A DNA stretch of 64,000 bases, taken from NCBI GenBank assembly GCA_008638375.1, contig CM018038.1, positions 28,556,753 to 28,620,752 on the forward strand. The letters are read 5' to 3'. Numbering within the stretch: the first letter of the stretch is position 1; every line of letters begins with the position of its first letter. The position numbers and the translations under genes were made by a program. Shown in pieces: positions 34,830-45,354 of the stretch. The notes under the pieces were generated by a model. The model had not been told where the DNA came from and did no database searches. It saw only the letters and a list, made by a program, of their open reading frames with translations. This stretch comes from Nyssa sinensis. Its lineage: Eukaryota > Streptophyta > Magnoliopsida > Cornales > Nyssaceae.

Positions 34830-35036
34830 AACATGCAGTCAAACAAGAAAAGATAAAATTTAAAATGAACACATTGATGAGATGGTAGGAGTAGCACCTA
34901 TATCAGATAAAATGAGAAAAAACCGGTCAAGTCCAGTAAGAGAGTTGAAAGTCATGCTGGGGGAGAAGAATGGCATAACAGGATTTATGTAGCCGATCCC
35001 ATACAAATGGAATAAGGTTTTGTTGCATTGAGTTGA
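34830..35036 (+). mobile_element. RTE-type LINE 3' fragment in the D27-like relic
   Basis: Broken frames read KIKF/NEHI, EMVGVAPISDKMRKNR and RVESHAGGEEWHN, the C-terminal end of plant RTE-like reverse transcriptase proteins (VGVAPI.DKMRE.RLRWFGH). They are followed by the RTE tail TGTAGCCGATCCCATACAAA plus GGAATAAGGTTTTGTTGC. Several stops are present. Confidence 0.7.
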
Positions 35037-36809
35037 CTGTCCAACACTATAAGCATAGGCATTTTCTCTTATTGTTAGAGTTTTCTGAAAGGTAATCTTG
35101 GTTTCATATAGAATCTTTGAAAAAGACTTTCCTTCATAAAAAAGAAAAAGAATTCTGTTTGTTTATATTTTTAAAAACAGTTTTTTAATTTCAAAACGCG
35201 AGATACACATTTTAAAATAGATTTTTTTTTTTAATTTTTTAAAATTTAGATTATCATATTTAAATATATTTTCACAATTTTTAAAAATTAATTACAAAAT
35301 TTTAAAATATATTTCAAAATTTTTTTCAAAAAATTGTATCTGAATCACTATTCAAACGAAACAATCTTTAGGATCTGATCCTACACTCTGCTCAATACCT
35401 TAGTAGATCTGCTCTATTACATAAGTTAATTCCTAACTTTTATCTCATATCAAGACATAAGCAAGCAGTTATTATTGTATCAGCCCAAAACCTTGTTAAT
35501 TGATCTTTACGGTGCTGTGATTTTGGCTTATGGCAGGTCAGAATATTAAGATCGCTGTTTCCTCCATTTCTGTTAGAGCTTTACCGAATGCTAGTGGCAC
35601 CTATTGGAGGAGAGCAAGTGGCTGCTTTGATGGTTGGTCAGTTCATCATTCTTGCTGGTATTCCAAGAGCTGAGCTTGTATGTGTTCGCTTGAATTATTA
35701 GGCTCTCAATTGATACTTTTTTCCCCCAAACATTTGGTGTGAATTGTTTAAATGTTATGTTTTTTCTGAAGCAAGGGTGACTGCACTATCTTGTCAATGG
35801 CTCATGGGCCCTTGCACTGTTAACTTCTGTGGATCTTCATGATGCATCCTCGTGGAGAAGTGGGGTAATGTCTTGAACTCCCTCCCTAGTGTTGCAATCC
35901 AATATTTACGGCACCATCATCTGGATGATATTCATTGGTATTATTTGGCAATCCTAACCCAGTTTTTGTTGATTGTTGGCCATTCACTAGGTGTTTGTTG
36001 AAAGATGCAAGTACTTAGAGGAAAGCAAATGTGTAGGAATTTGTATCAATACATGTAAGCTTCCTACACAGGTAAGTGATCTGCAAACTTATACATTTTA
36101 CGGTTCTTTTGTACATCTCTTCCCTGACGCCTTCAGTGACAATGGCAAGTGATAATAATATGATTATGTCCTCCTGATTTATGATCTTTGTAAATTACAG
36201 AAGTAAAAAAAAAAACTGCTTGTAAATCCAAGGTCATTGTACTTTCTTATTTTCACTTGTTTGTCATGTCCAAATTTTAAGGGTTTTGGACAGCTACTAA
36301 TAGATTAGAAAAAACAATTTGATTATCAACAATAAGAAAAGAATTAAAGCCTTAAACTAATCCCTTCCTCTGAGATGTCATGCCAGCACTTTCTCACTAA
36401 TAAATCTAAGTAGGCTCCATTATGTTTTGAAGCAAATGATTGATGTAGTTTCATTATGACCACACCAAGGAGACAAGAATTAACATAAATTTAAACTATA
36501 TAGTTTTATTATAATATATAAAAAATTAACATAGATGATCATTAAAGAATTAGAATATTTTAATATATATTCAATGCTTATTAGATTCAAATCCAATCAA
36601 ATTATTTTATATCATATCCGAATAAACTAAACGAATCAAATTGAAAGCCCTAATTCTTATGGAATGGAGGGGAATCTAGTTAGGTTATTTCATAATGCTA
36701 ATCCCTCTCAAACTGTTTGTCCCACTGTCACACGGGCCTCGGGATACACAATATAACCAATTTAATGCAATCCAATTTCCTCTTGTCAAAATACAACAGA
36801 ACGAAGACT

Positions 36810-36850
36810 AAAAGTATATTCCTCTTGTCAAAATACAACAGAAAGAAGAC

Positions 36851-36886
<36 letters not shown>
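36810..36886. repeat. Short tandem duplication followed by (TA)n
   Basis: TTCCTCTTGTCAAAATACAA with GAAGACTAAA occurs twice head to tail (from about 36777 and about 36820; period about 42), then a (TA)n tract of about 14 units runs to 36882. It is inside the D27-like relic, where an exon is missing. Confidence 0.75.
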
Positions 36887-36887
<1 letters not shown>

Positions 36888-37318
36888 ATGCCATACATTT
36901 AATAATTTACTGTGCGCTGAATGTATATGAAAGTGTCACAGCAATTAAATTTTATTTTGTCATAATCTACATATAAACTTCAATAACAAGTCATTAAAGT
37001 ACCTCCCAACTCTACGACTAAAAAATATCACCTACATTTTTATTGCCTAAACTCTTTTAGGTCAATCCTTCAGATTGTAAGAATTATTAATTAATTAATT
37101 AATTTTTTAAATATATGAGTTCCCAACAAAGTCAAGCTGGTAGGCAACCATTTTTTTCTATTGTGATTTTAATTGGGCAGTTCAAATTTGGGGTCCTTGC
37201 TCCTCTACCTGAAGATGATAGTGCCATCAAGGAGCCTTGCTTGGAGATATGCCCAAATGCGAATCGACGGAGGGAAGGCACCAGTAACATGGATGCATCG
37301 CCATGTCGAAGGGCATGA

Positions 37319-38486
37319 ATCAATGTCACTGGTTGGAATAGATATTCAGCTTTGATTTGATCTGTATAGATGTCACTAAAATGTTACTCTGCTTTCTTCA
37401 TATGTACCTTTTAGAAGTAGAGAGATTCTTGCCATTATTACCAGTTGCAGCCATAGTGGACTGAAACACGAGCCATCATAACTGCCATGATCAACCGGAA
37501 CATTTGTCTCCCTCCAGCTTTGGTTCATATTCCTGTTTGTGGCTGTTCGCTTCATATCCTTGAGATTTGAGACCAAAAATAGTAGAGTACAAAGAAAGAA
37601 AGAAAGAAAACAAGATTCTCCATTTATCCATCACTGAAGCCAGAGGCAAAAACAGATTTTCTGGGAAGCCATTCATTGGCACCAATACATTTAGCTACAT
37701 AAAGCCAGGCAAGATTCATTTAGCTAATCTTGGCAAGCAATAGATATATAGATATATGTGTGTGTAGTAATCTTTTGAAGGAGGGTCATTGCCAGATACA
37801 CCTAACCCACTGTTCTCCGCAAAAACATTTAGACCAATGCAAGCATACCTTGTCCTACATGGTTGAAGCGTGAATATTCAGAATAGATGCACCAATGAGT
37901 TCTGCGCATTACATAAAATTCAGTGGTGCTGAACAATGTCTTCCCTATTCCCAGTTATGCACTAGTCAATTGAGAAAGCAATGGAAACATTGAAATAATA
38001 TATATATATATATATATATATGGATTATTTAATAAGCCCAGATGGTTTTATTCTGTCCACGTGTCATTTTAGAATTCATTAGTCAGTTCTGTGCTTTAGT
38101 GCATCATATTGCAAGGGATTAATTAAACCCTTCGATTGATAAAAGCAAAACACAATCAGCTGCACAGTATAATACTCAGTGTTCGGCACACCTTTGCGTT
38201 CTCACATGCCAATACAGATCTCATACTAATTTAGGTACTATTTGGTAAGTCTTTTAAAGTATTTTTAATTAGTCAAAAAGTTTGTTTCATAATTTCTTAT
38301 TTTTTGTTTGGAAACAAAAGGTGAAAAAGCAGCATGTTCAATAATTATATCTTTAAAATGATTCTAATTTCAATATTATTATTATTTTTTTTGGCAGGCC
38401 TATTATAATTATTTGTCAATGATAAAATACATGTTAAGTGGATATATTCAAGTATAGCATGTATACGGACACATATAATTAGTGTA
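37319..38486. other. Intergenic
   Basis: No gene recognised. It contains (GAAA)n near 37590-37606 and (TA)n near 37999-38020. The minus-strand frames at 37376-37576 and 37491-37685 have no family resemblance that I can see. Confidence 0.4.
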
Positions 38487-38627
38487 CAATTGGCCCTCTA
38501 ATAATTAATATTCAATTATGTTAATAATTTTTCAATTGATTCCATTGTGAATAATCAAAAACTTTATTACTTGACAATTAATAAAATTTTGGGTCTTCCA
38601 ATATTATTCATTATTAGAGGGCCGATT
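38487..38627. mobile_element. Hairpin MITE (~140 bp)
   Basis: TTGGCCCTCTAATAATTAAT at the left pairs with ATTCATTATTAGAGGGCCGA at the right in inverted orientation. The interior is AT-rich and non-coding. Confidence 0.7.
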
Positions 38628-39569
38628 GCATATAGAACTTAGAAGTATATAGGTACATATATAGATACATATTAATAAGGTCTATATATATATATGTATA
38701 ATTTGACAAAAAAATTAAAATTATGGAGTTTGATGAAACTGGAGTAGAAATTTATTAAAATCATACAATGAATTAGGGAGTAATTAAAAAGCGAGTAGAA
38801 AAAAACAGAAACTTACTTGGCACGAGTATAAATACAAACAATATCAAATTAAACGTTGATCCAGTAGATAGAAGTTATCCTTCGCGTACAAGCAGATCCT
38901 TCATTGTATAAACTAACGGTCCCAACTAAAATATAAATGAATAAGTAAATAATAGAAAGAAGACTAAAATTGTTGGTAAGAAACTAAAAAAATCTCTTGA
39001 GCTCTGAATATCATCTGCCAATGTTTACATTTTAAAGGTTCATTTGTTTTAAGTCAAACAATATTTTATGTAATAATTTTCCAGTAATATTAAAAAAATT
39101 AATTTAAAGGATGGCATATGACTGAAACCATTTTAAAAATTTTCTTTCCTTCTTGCTACTTTTATATTGGTTAAATATTATTTGGGAATTCCGGACCAGA
39201 ATACTTTTAACCTTAAAACAATAAGATAAGATACATGAGCACGTTTAAGTAAAATAAAATTTTAGTTAATGAGACTCTAGCCTCAACGCTTTTTGCCTTG
39301 GTTGAGGTAATCGCCTAAGCGACACCTCATTATTATTACACAACAGGGTAAGTCAGTTTCATTTTTAGAAACCTCGCAAATGATATAGTCCCATTAGGTA
39401 GAATTCGCTTTCATGCGAGTATCCTGGTAGAAAACTCATGCAACATATCATAGTCAATGCAACCATAAAAATACAAGCATTAACTCATATACCAAAACCA
39501 TGAACAAAGATATATGAACTTAAGAGTCTAAATTAATTAGGTGAAAAGTATTATAAGCATAACGTATAC
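38628..39569. other. Intergenic, AT-rich
   Basis: No feature recognised. On the minus strand this is where exon 2 onward of the BRWD-like relic would be expected, but no YPH..KDHLVKLL-like segment is seen. Confidence 0.45.
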
Positions 39570-39926
39570 CTCTCAACCAATTTATTATAATTTAAAGGGA
39601 AAGAGATGCCATCATCATTTTCATCCCCGCTAAGCACACCAGTCCTTGAATACCAAGCATGATATCTCCTAGGTAGAAGCTGATGTTCCATAAGTTCATT
39701 CCAGCTTTGTCCAAAAGTTCTCCTGGCATGGACCAGTGGATAAAAAATGCATAATCAAAAATTAAACTTCTCTAAGGTCAATATCTACATCTTCCACAAC
39801 AGCATGATCAGCAGATCTCTGCTCTTCTTCAAATTGAGTCCTTGCATGCACCTTATTCGAAAAATTCATAGGCATCATACTTAGAGAAGGTGCATCATTA
39901 AAAGATGTGCACTTCCTAAACTCCAT
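39570..39926 (-). pseudogene. First coding exon of a BRWD/PHIP-like WD-repeat bromodomain gene, broken
   Basis: Minus strand from the ATG at 39926: MEFRKCTSFNDAPSLSMMPM, NFSNKVHARTQFEEEQ and VVEDVDIDLREV, then a stop where tyrosine is expected, then FLIMHFLSTGPCQ. After a one-base shift it continues RTFGQSWNELMEHQLLPRRY, HAWYSRTGVLSGDENDDG and ISFPLNYNKLVER, ending in a good donor GAG|AG-GTATACG (39570). This is the conserved N-terminus of the plant homologues of BRWD/PHIP (N-terminal helical region before WD40 repeats and a bromodomain; chromatin-associated). A splice acceptor (GCATGCAG) lies just before the ATG, as in the parent gene. No WD40 or bromodomain exons are present. Stop TAA is at 39762-39764 and the extra base is at about 39722. 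It is a relic of a duplicated or translocated gene piece. Confidence 0.82.
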
Positions 39927-40189
39927 ACTAGATGTACAACCTGCATGCAGCATAACAAGCATCTGCTCAGAACCTTCGCTTTAAAAGCACAAGGATGCAA
40001 ATAATTGGAAGAAGCAATAACATCAAAGCACATTATTCAGAAAGGAAAGGCAGCTTCTAACCCAAAACTAAGTATTGTAAGAAGACTTACCCAAGCATAT
40101 TGACAAAAGCACAAGTCACGGTACTGCCTAACCTGTACTGTTATATAAAGCCATAATGGGATAAACCAAAAATGGAAATTACCAAATAT

Positions 40190-41215
40190 GGTAGTGAGGA
40201 TCAGGGGTGGCTCCCTAGAAAGGTGAATAGCCCATACATATGCGGCCTTTGGAGGTCTATTACTAAAGGTATGGAGGAGTTTCACAAATACATTCCATTT
40301 GAAGTCGGAAGTGGCTTGAGGGTTAGACTTTGAAAGGACACGTGATGCGCAGATGCCCTTTTGAAGACGCTTTATCTAAGGTTGTATAGAATTTCCTCTA
40401 ATAGGAATGCTCTTGTGAGTGATTGTACTTATCAGGTGGGGGAGGGTTGGGTTTAGAGCCCTTGTTTTCGAAGATATCTTCATGATTGGGAGATGGACGA
40501 TGTGGCTAGCTCCTTGAGTTGTCGCAGTAATGTAGTAGACTCCATTGTTTGGACCACAACAAAATCAAGGTTCCTTCAGTAAAGTCGTTTTATGGATCTT
40601 TAATTGTGGGGAAGTCGGGACCTTCTGTGGAAGTTAATTTGGACCTCTAAGGTTCTTTCAAAAGTGGCATTTTTTGTTTGGGTGGTTGCTTGGGAAGCGA
40701 TTCTCACCATGGATAATTTGCAAAGGCAGGGTTTTTTTTGTTTAGCTAGTAGATGTTGCTTATTGAAGGAAGAGGCCGAATCAGTTCACCATCTTTTCCT
40801 CCATTGCAAAGTGTTGTGGGACATGTGGAATCTTATATTCTCCCTTCTTGGATGCCAATGGATCATGCCTCGGATGGTTAAGGAGCTCCTTTCTTGTTGG
40901 TGGGGAGGTTCAAGGGTTAGGAAGGACCTGCCAAAAGGCATGAAGAATGACCCCGCTTTGTTTTTTGTGGTGCATCTCGGAAGAGAGGAACATGTGGATT
41001 TTTAAGGGAAAGGAGCTGCCCCCTAATAGATTAAAGGATAATTATTTTAGATTGCTTCACTTTTGGATGAAGGAAGTTTTTCATTTGTATGTATTTCTTT
41101 TGTTGATTTTTTAGGGATCTCTTGCTCTAATTTTTCCTGGGCCCCTTTGTATATTTGGGCCCGCCTCCCCTCGGGCGTCTTGAATACAATTTGCCTTTAC
41201 CTATCAAAAATAAAC
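40190..41215 (+). mobile_element. L1-like LINE 3' fragment (RT C-terminus, zf-RVT)
   Basis: Frames with shifts and stops read WGLWRSITKGMEEFHKY-like, EVGSGLRVRL, LVSDCTYQVGEGWV and then, from 40604, KLIWTSKVLSKVAFFVWV...HHLFLHCKVLWDMWNLIFSL, the zinc-binding C-terminal region of plant L1-type polymerase. The 3' end GAATACAATTTGCCTTTACC plus TATCAAAAATAAA near 41215 is the typical tail. It is inactive and 5' truncated. Confidence 0.82.
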
Positions 41216-41363
41216 TACTCTTTCTAAGAAATTATTCTCAAAAAAATTAATCATTTAATAAAAATTTAAGGATAAAATTAATTTACATCGCTTTATTTAT
41301 ATGAAATATAATAGTTTAAAACTTCCAACAAAGCACTAACGAGACATATTTAGCTTTAATTAT

Positions 41364-41930
41364 TTGATCTTCATGGATTATATCAAGCATTCTCAAATGT
41401 TTTTTCACCACCCAAAACCAATCAACAAATATTCAATGGCTGATCATCAGATCATAAAAACTTCAATGACATTTTCAGCTTCTTGGAAGGCCATTATAAC
41501 TATCAACGACTTGAAGAAGAGAGGTTTTAGGATGCTTAGTATGTGCAAAATGGAAGAGGAATCTCTAACTCATTTTCTTCTATTCTACTCACTTGTATGG
41601 GATCTTTGGGTCACTTTATTTGCTCTTTTTGGCATTAAATGGGTAATGTCAGACGTTGTTCGGGATTTCATAAGAAGCCGGCATAGGAGGTGCAACAACA
41701 AAAGAGTTTGGGCTATATGGCCCATAGCGTTGTTGTGTGTTATGTGGTGCATTTGGAAGGAGATGAATAGGAAGATTTTCTAGGTGGAAGGACCACATTG
41801 CTTTGTTATATAGGCAGCAGATGGCCCATTCGTTATTTTTTGGATTACAGGTTCTTTTAACACAGATCTTGACTCTTTTTTGTAAATTTTTTTGGGTAAT
41901 TTGTGCTTAGAGGGATATTAGTTTTTTTTT
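41364..41930 (+). mobile_element. Second L1-like LINE 3' fragment
   Basis: An open frame at 41364-41783 contains FSASWKAIITINDLKKRGF, CKMEEESLTHFLLFYSLVWD and WPIALLCVMWCIWKEMNRKI, the zf-RVT end of an L1-type protein, different in sequence from the fragment at 40190. It ends near the MULE at 41935. The two fragments are separate truncated insertions or one rearranged element. Confidence 0.75.
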
Positions 41931-41934
41931 TTTG

Positions 41935-43578
41935 GGCAAATTACACCTACCTCCCCTGAGGTTTCTAACAATTGCAGAAACCTCCCTTATACTTTCTGAA
42001 ATAATACTATCCCCCCCTGTCAGACCTGTCGGCTAAACGACGCTAACAAAATATGTTCATTTACTATTTTATCCCTTATATTTTAATAATTATTTTAAAG
42101 TAAAAAATCAGAAATTCTCTTCCCTCTATTTTAATAATTATTTTAAAGTCAAAAATTAGAAATTCTCTTCCCTCTTTCTTCCTCTCAGTTTGTCTCTGTG
42201 TGGATTACAAGCCTGCACCCGTCGCTCAAGGGTTAATCTAAGGGCGCATACCCTCAATTCACCAGATTCATCATAATCCTCCCCATTTCTCTCCTATTTT
42301 TTTCTTTCTAAAATTGTATTTCAACTAGCATTAAGTTGTGGACCCCCAGATCTATTACAATTCATAATTTAAATATACCAAAATATTACAAACCCACATT
42401 CAGTTGACATTAGGTTGATCTGTTCATGGTGAAAATCTTTTGCAACTTTCATCAATTATTGCAACTTGATTTCCCTCTGCATGGGCATCATTGAACAGAA
42501 TCCATGGTTGGGTCGACCATGATTGATGGTCGAAATCTATGGAGATGTGAAAGATGAGAATAATTTGAATCCATGGTTGATGGCTGTAATTCATGGCGGT
42601 GGTGTTGTCTAGTGTGGGCGATCGTCGTGGCCGTCATTGGCGGCGAAGGGGCTGGGCTTGTTAGTGAGGCGCTGGGTGGTTGCCAAAACCAGTGGGCGGC
42701 AGAAACAAAGATAGAGAAAGAACTAACAAGAAAGAGCTCCAAAAATACTCTCTAAAACCTTATCTCAATATTTCTTAAATTAATTTTCCTCTATAAATTT
42801 CTCTAAAATTGTATATATATATATATATATATCTTTCTTATGTTAATATATGGGATTTGAATTTGTGGGAAAGAACTGTTTTTTTCCACTATTTTGGGGA
42901 TAGATTTCAACTGGGTATTGAATTTTCAAGTCTTTTTGTTTGTGGGTGGGGTTGTTTTGGGGTTTAGAGATGAAGATAGAGGTAGGTATGTAGGGTGTGG
43001 TGTGGAATGATGAGGACAAGGCCATAGTTGCGGCTGTTCTGGGTACTTGCGCCTTCGATTACTTGATGTCAAGCTCGATTTCGGCTTGTTTGGGTTGTGA
43101 GAAAGCTGTAGAAAATGAGAGAAATTTGGTGGATCAAAGTTGTGGAAAAATAAGAGGAGGATGGAGGTGATATATAAAGAGAGAGAAAGAGGAAAACCAA
43201 GGGCCATGGAAGAGGATTCTTGAAGTTGAGAGAGAGAAAGTGGGTTGTAGAGAGAGAGAGAGAGAAATGCGTTTGAAGGAAGGTAGAGAGAGAGAGAGGA
43301 GATGGAAGGAGAATATTTTTTTTTTTAATTAAAAAAATTACTATTAAAGTGAGGGTAGTTTTGTCATTTAACCATGACTTGTAAAGGACAAAATTGGCAT
43401 TTAAACAAAAAGAATTGCGTACATCATCAAATTCTGTTAGGTCAACTAATGGTCATTGACGGCAGGGGGGAATTTGTTATCAACATTGAAACCAGAAGGG
43501 GGACAATGTTATTTCAAAAACTATAGAAGAGGTTTCTACAATTGTCATAAACCTCAAGGGAGGTAGGTGTAATTTGTC
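41935..43578. mobile_element. Mutator-like TIR element, non-autonomous
   Basis: The left end GGCAAATTACACCTACCTCC (then CCTGAGGTTT...CAATTGCAGAAACCTC) is matched in inverted orientation by the right end (GAGGTTTCTACAATTGTCAT then AAACCTCAAGGGAGGTAGGT and GTAATTTGTC). The TIRs are at least 55 bp with few mismatches and appear to continue more weakly inward (CATTTAC...AAAATT, 'GTTAGGTCAACTAATGG' side). The element is about 1.64 kb with no transposase. Both flanks are T runs, so the expected 9-bp target duplication cannot be read. The interior (about 42200-43300) is unlike the ends, with CT/GA-rich and promoter-like stretches, and may be captured host DNA. Confidence 0.85.
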
Positions 43579-43868
43579 TTTTTTTTTTATGTCTTATGTA
43601 CATGGGTTGCATCCCATAGTAACACAGTGAATATACTCCTTGCTTATCTAAAAAATATTCAACAAATGTGATCTAAAAGGGTCTCAACCAATTTTATGTT
43701 GATGGCATGGAAATATACAAGTGACACTAGAACTTTTATGTGAGTGTGCAAATGCATCGTGTACATCCAGTCGATGAGTATTATTTTTAGATGACATTAT
43801 ACCATAGCAATCAATAAATCATCAGCCATTATCTTTAGTGACACTAGAACTTTTATGTGAATGTGCAA
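43579..43868. other. Short intergenic stretch with a direct repeat
   Basis: GTGACACTAGAACTTTTATG plus TGA(G/A)TGTGCAA occurs at about 43723 and again at about 43838, 115 bp apart, with the second just before the long repeat copy 2. It may mark a junction. Confidence 0.45.
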
Positions 43869-44887
43869 TCTATGTTTAGGGGTATAATCATCATTTTATT
43901 AATTTAGGTGGGACCGTCACCTGGTCCCAATTTGTTCAATTTAATATTACATTTGAATTTTGGGCATCCAAAAACATTAAATTAGCTATTTCCAAATTTT
44001 AATTTGCCTTTGAATTACTCAATTTGTCATTAGGGGCATTTTCATAATTTTACATATTTATGTAAGATCACCTCAGGTTCCCAAACTTTGAAACTGACCC
44101 TGCCATTGACTCCAGAAGGCCCAAAAACCTTAAGAATGCCTCTTTTTGAATTTTAATTAGCTTTACTTTCAATTTTATGAAAAACTGGATTTTTTTCGTA
44201 ATTTTTCTAAAATTTATCCACTGTTTTGTAATTATTAAATTCAAGTCAGCCCCTTTGCAATTTCTTTTAATTCAATTTCTTATCCATGTAGACAAACAGC
44301 CCAAATTCAATTTAGTTTCCAATTTCATGAACATGGATAACCCCAATCTAAATTAAATTAATTTCAAGGTTTTAATTATACTTGTAGCCAAACAGCCCCA
44401 TAAGCCTAAACACCTATGGGCTAGACTCGAACCTGAAACCAGACCTGACCCATGACCTGAGACTCGACCCGGTTTGACAGTTGACTGGTCAATGCTGGAG
44501 TTAACTGCCGTCGGCGAAGCTCTGGTCACCTTCTCTAGCGAGACTCGTCGAAAATTAGAAATTTTTAGTTTTTCTCCCTTGTTTTTCTTGCCCGATTTTC
44601 ATCCGTTTTTCATTCTAAACACCATTATGCATCATATAACATCATTTCGAATGATTTTCATCAATCAAGGGTGGTCAAACCAGCCCAAACCTCTAAATCC
44701 TAATTTTTCGACGAAAGACCTGCAACTCGTGGTCTCTAGACTTCCGATCATCCTTTTTGGTTCCTTCCCTATCTATTTACTTCCCATAGCCTAGAGGGTT
44801 TTTCCCCAACCCCCAAATTTCTCCAAAACTCCCATTTTTCCAAAACCCGAATTCACATATCCACACACACACACACACACACAAAAA

Positions 44888-44918
<31 letters not shown>

Positions 44919-45315
44919 TACTCACAGATTTACATAAACACACAACCACGCACACGTTCACACCCCAAACTAGATGTTTCGGTGACTAAGGAGCCATAAG
45001 TAAGATTCAAAATCCCTACCTCTATCTGTCGTTCTAAAGAGAGGAAGTCTGAGGAGAGAGAAAGCTCTCCAAGCTTTTCGATGGCTACTGTCTACTTTTC
45101 TAATCCCTCAACTTTTTCCTCTTTATCTTCCTCATCTTCTACTTCTTTTTCTCTTTCTACTTCTTCTTCGTGTTTCGGCTTAGTCACTGTGTGTTCACTA
45201 CATATGGTTTCACACATACAGAAACAGACACATCCCATGTTTTGTGCACACACGTACCTCACACACAGCTTTCTTTGAACATACACATAAACACACACAC
45301 ACATACACACTTTCA

Positions 45316-45354
<39 letters not shown>

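Larger units (their letters stand above)
34574..37318 (+). pseudogene. DWARF27-like (plastid carotenoid isomerase family) relic
   Basis: Five exon-like pieces read as a D27-family protein, closest in wording to D27-like 2: 34574-34675 (KPGYDGLIEVANRLMIGRSN), 35537-35636 (LFPPFLLELYRMLVAPIGG), 35773-35864 (ARVTALSCQWLMGPCTVN), 35991-36071 (VFVERCKYLEESKCVGICIN, then TCKLPTQ) and 37181-37318 (FKFGVLAPLPEDDSAIKEPC, then LEICPNANRRR). Splice sites still match. D27 proteins isomerise beta-carotene in plastids at the start of strigolactone synthesis; D27-like roles are less certain. The copy lacks the N-terminal half including the transit peptide, has a +1 shift near 35825 (TTCTGTGGATC), and lacks the exon that should lie between TCKLPTQ and FKFG. 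It begins 494 bp after POP1 stops. An RTE LINE fragment sits in its first remaining intron. It is a decayed gene fragment. Confidence 0.85.

Noticed and set aside
37376..37685. Minus-strand frames downstream of the D27-like relic
   Set aside because: No recognisable domain and no splice context; they probably lie in the former 3' UTR.
42488..43207. Minus-strand frames (84 and 93 codons) inside the Mutator-like element
   Set aside because: They are kept only as a possible captured sequence; low-complexity Ser/Pro/His composition gives no evidence of a gene.
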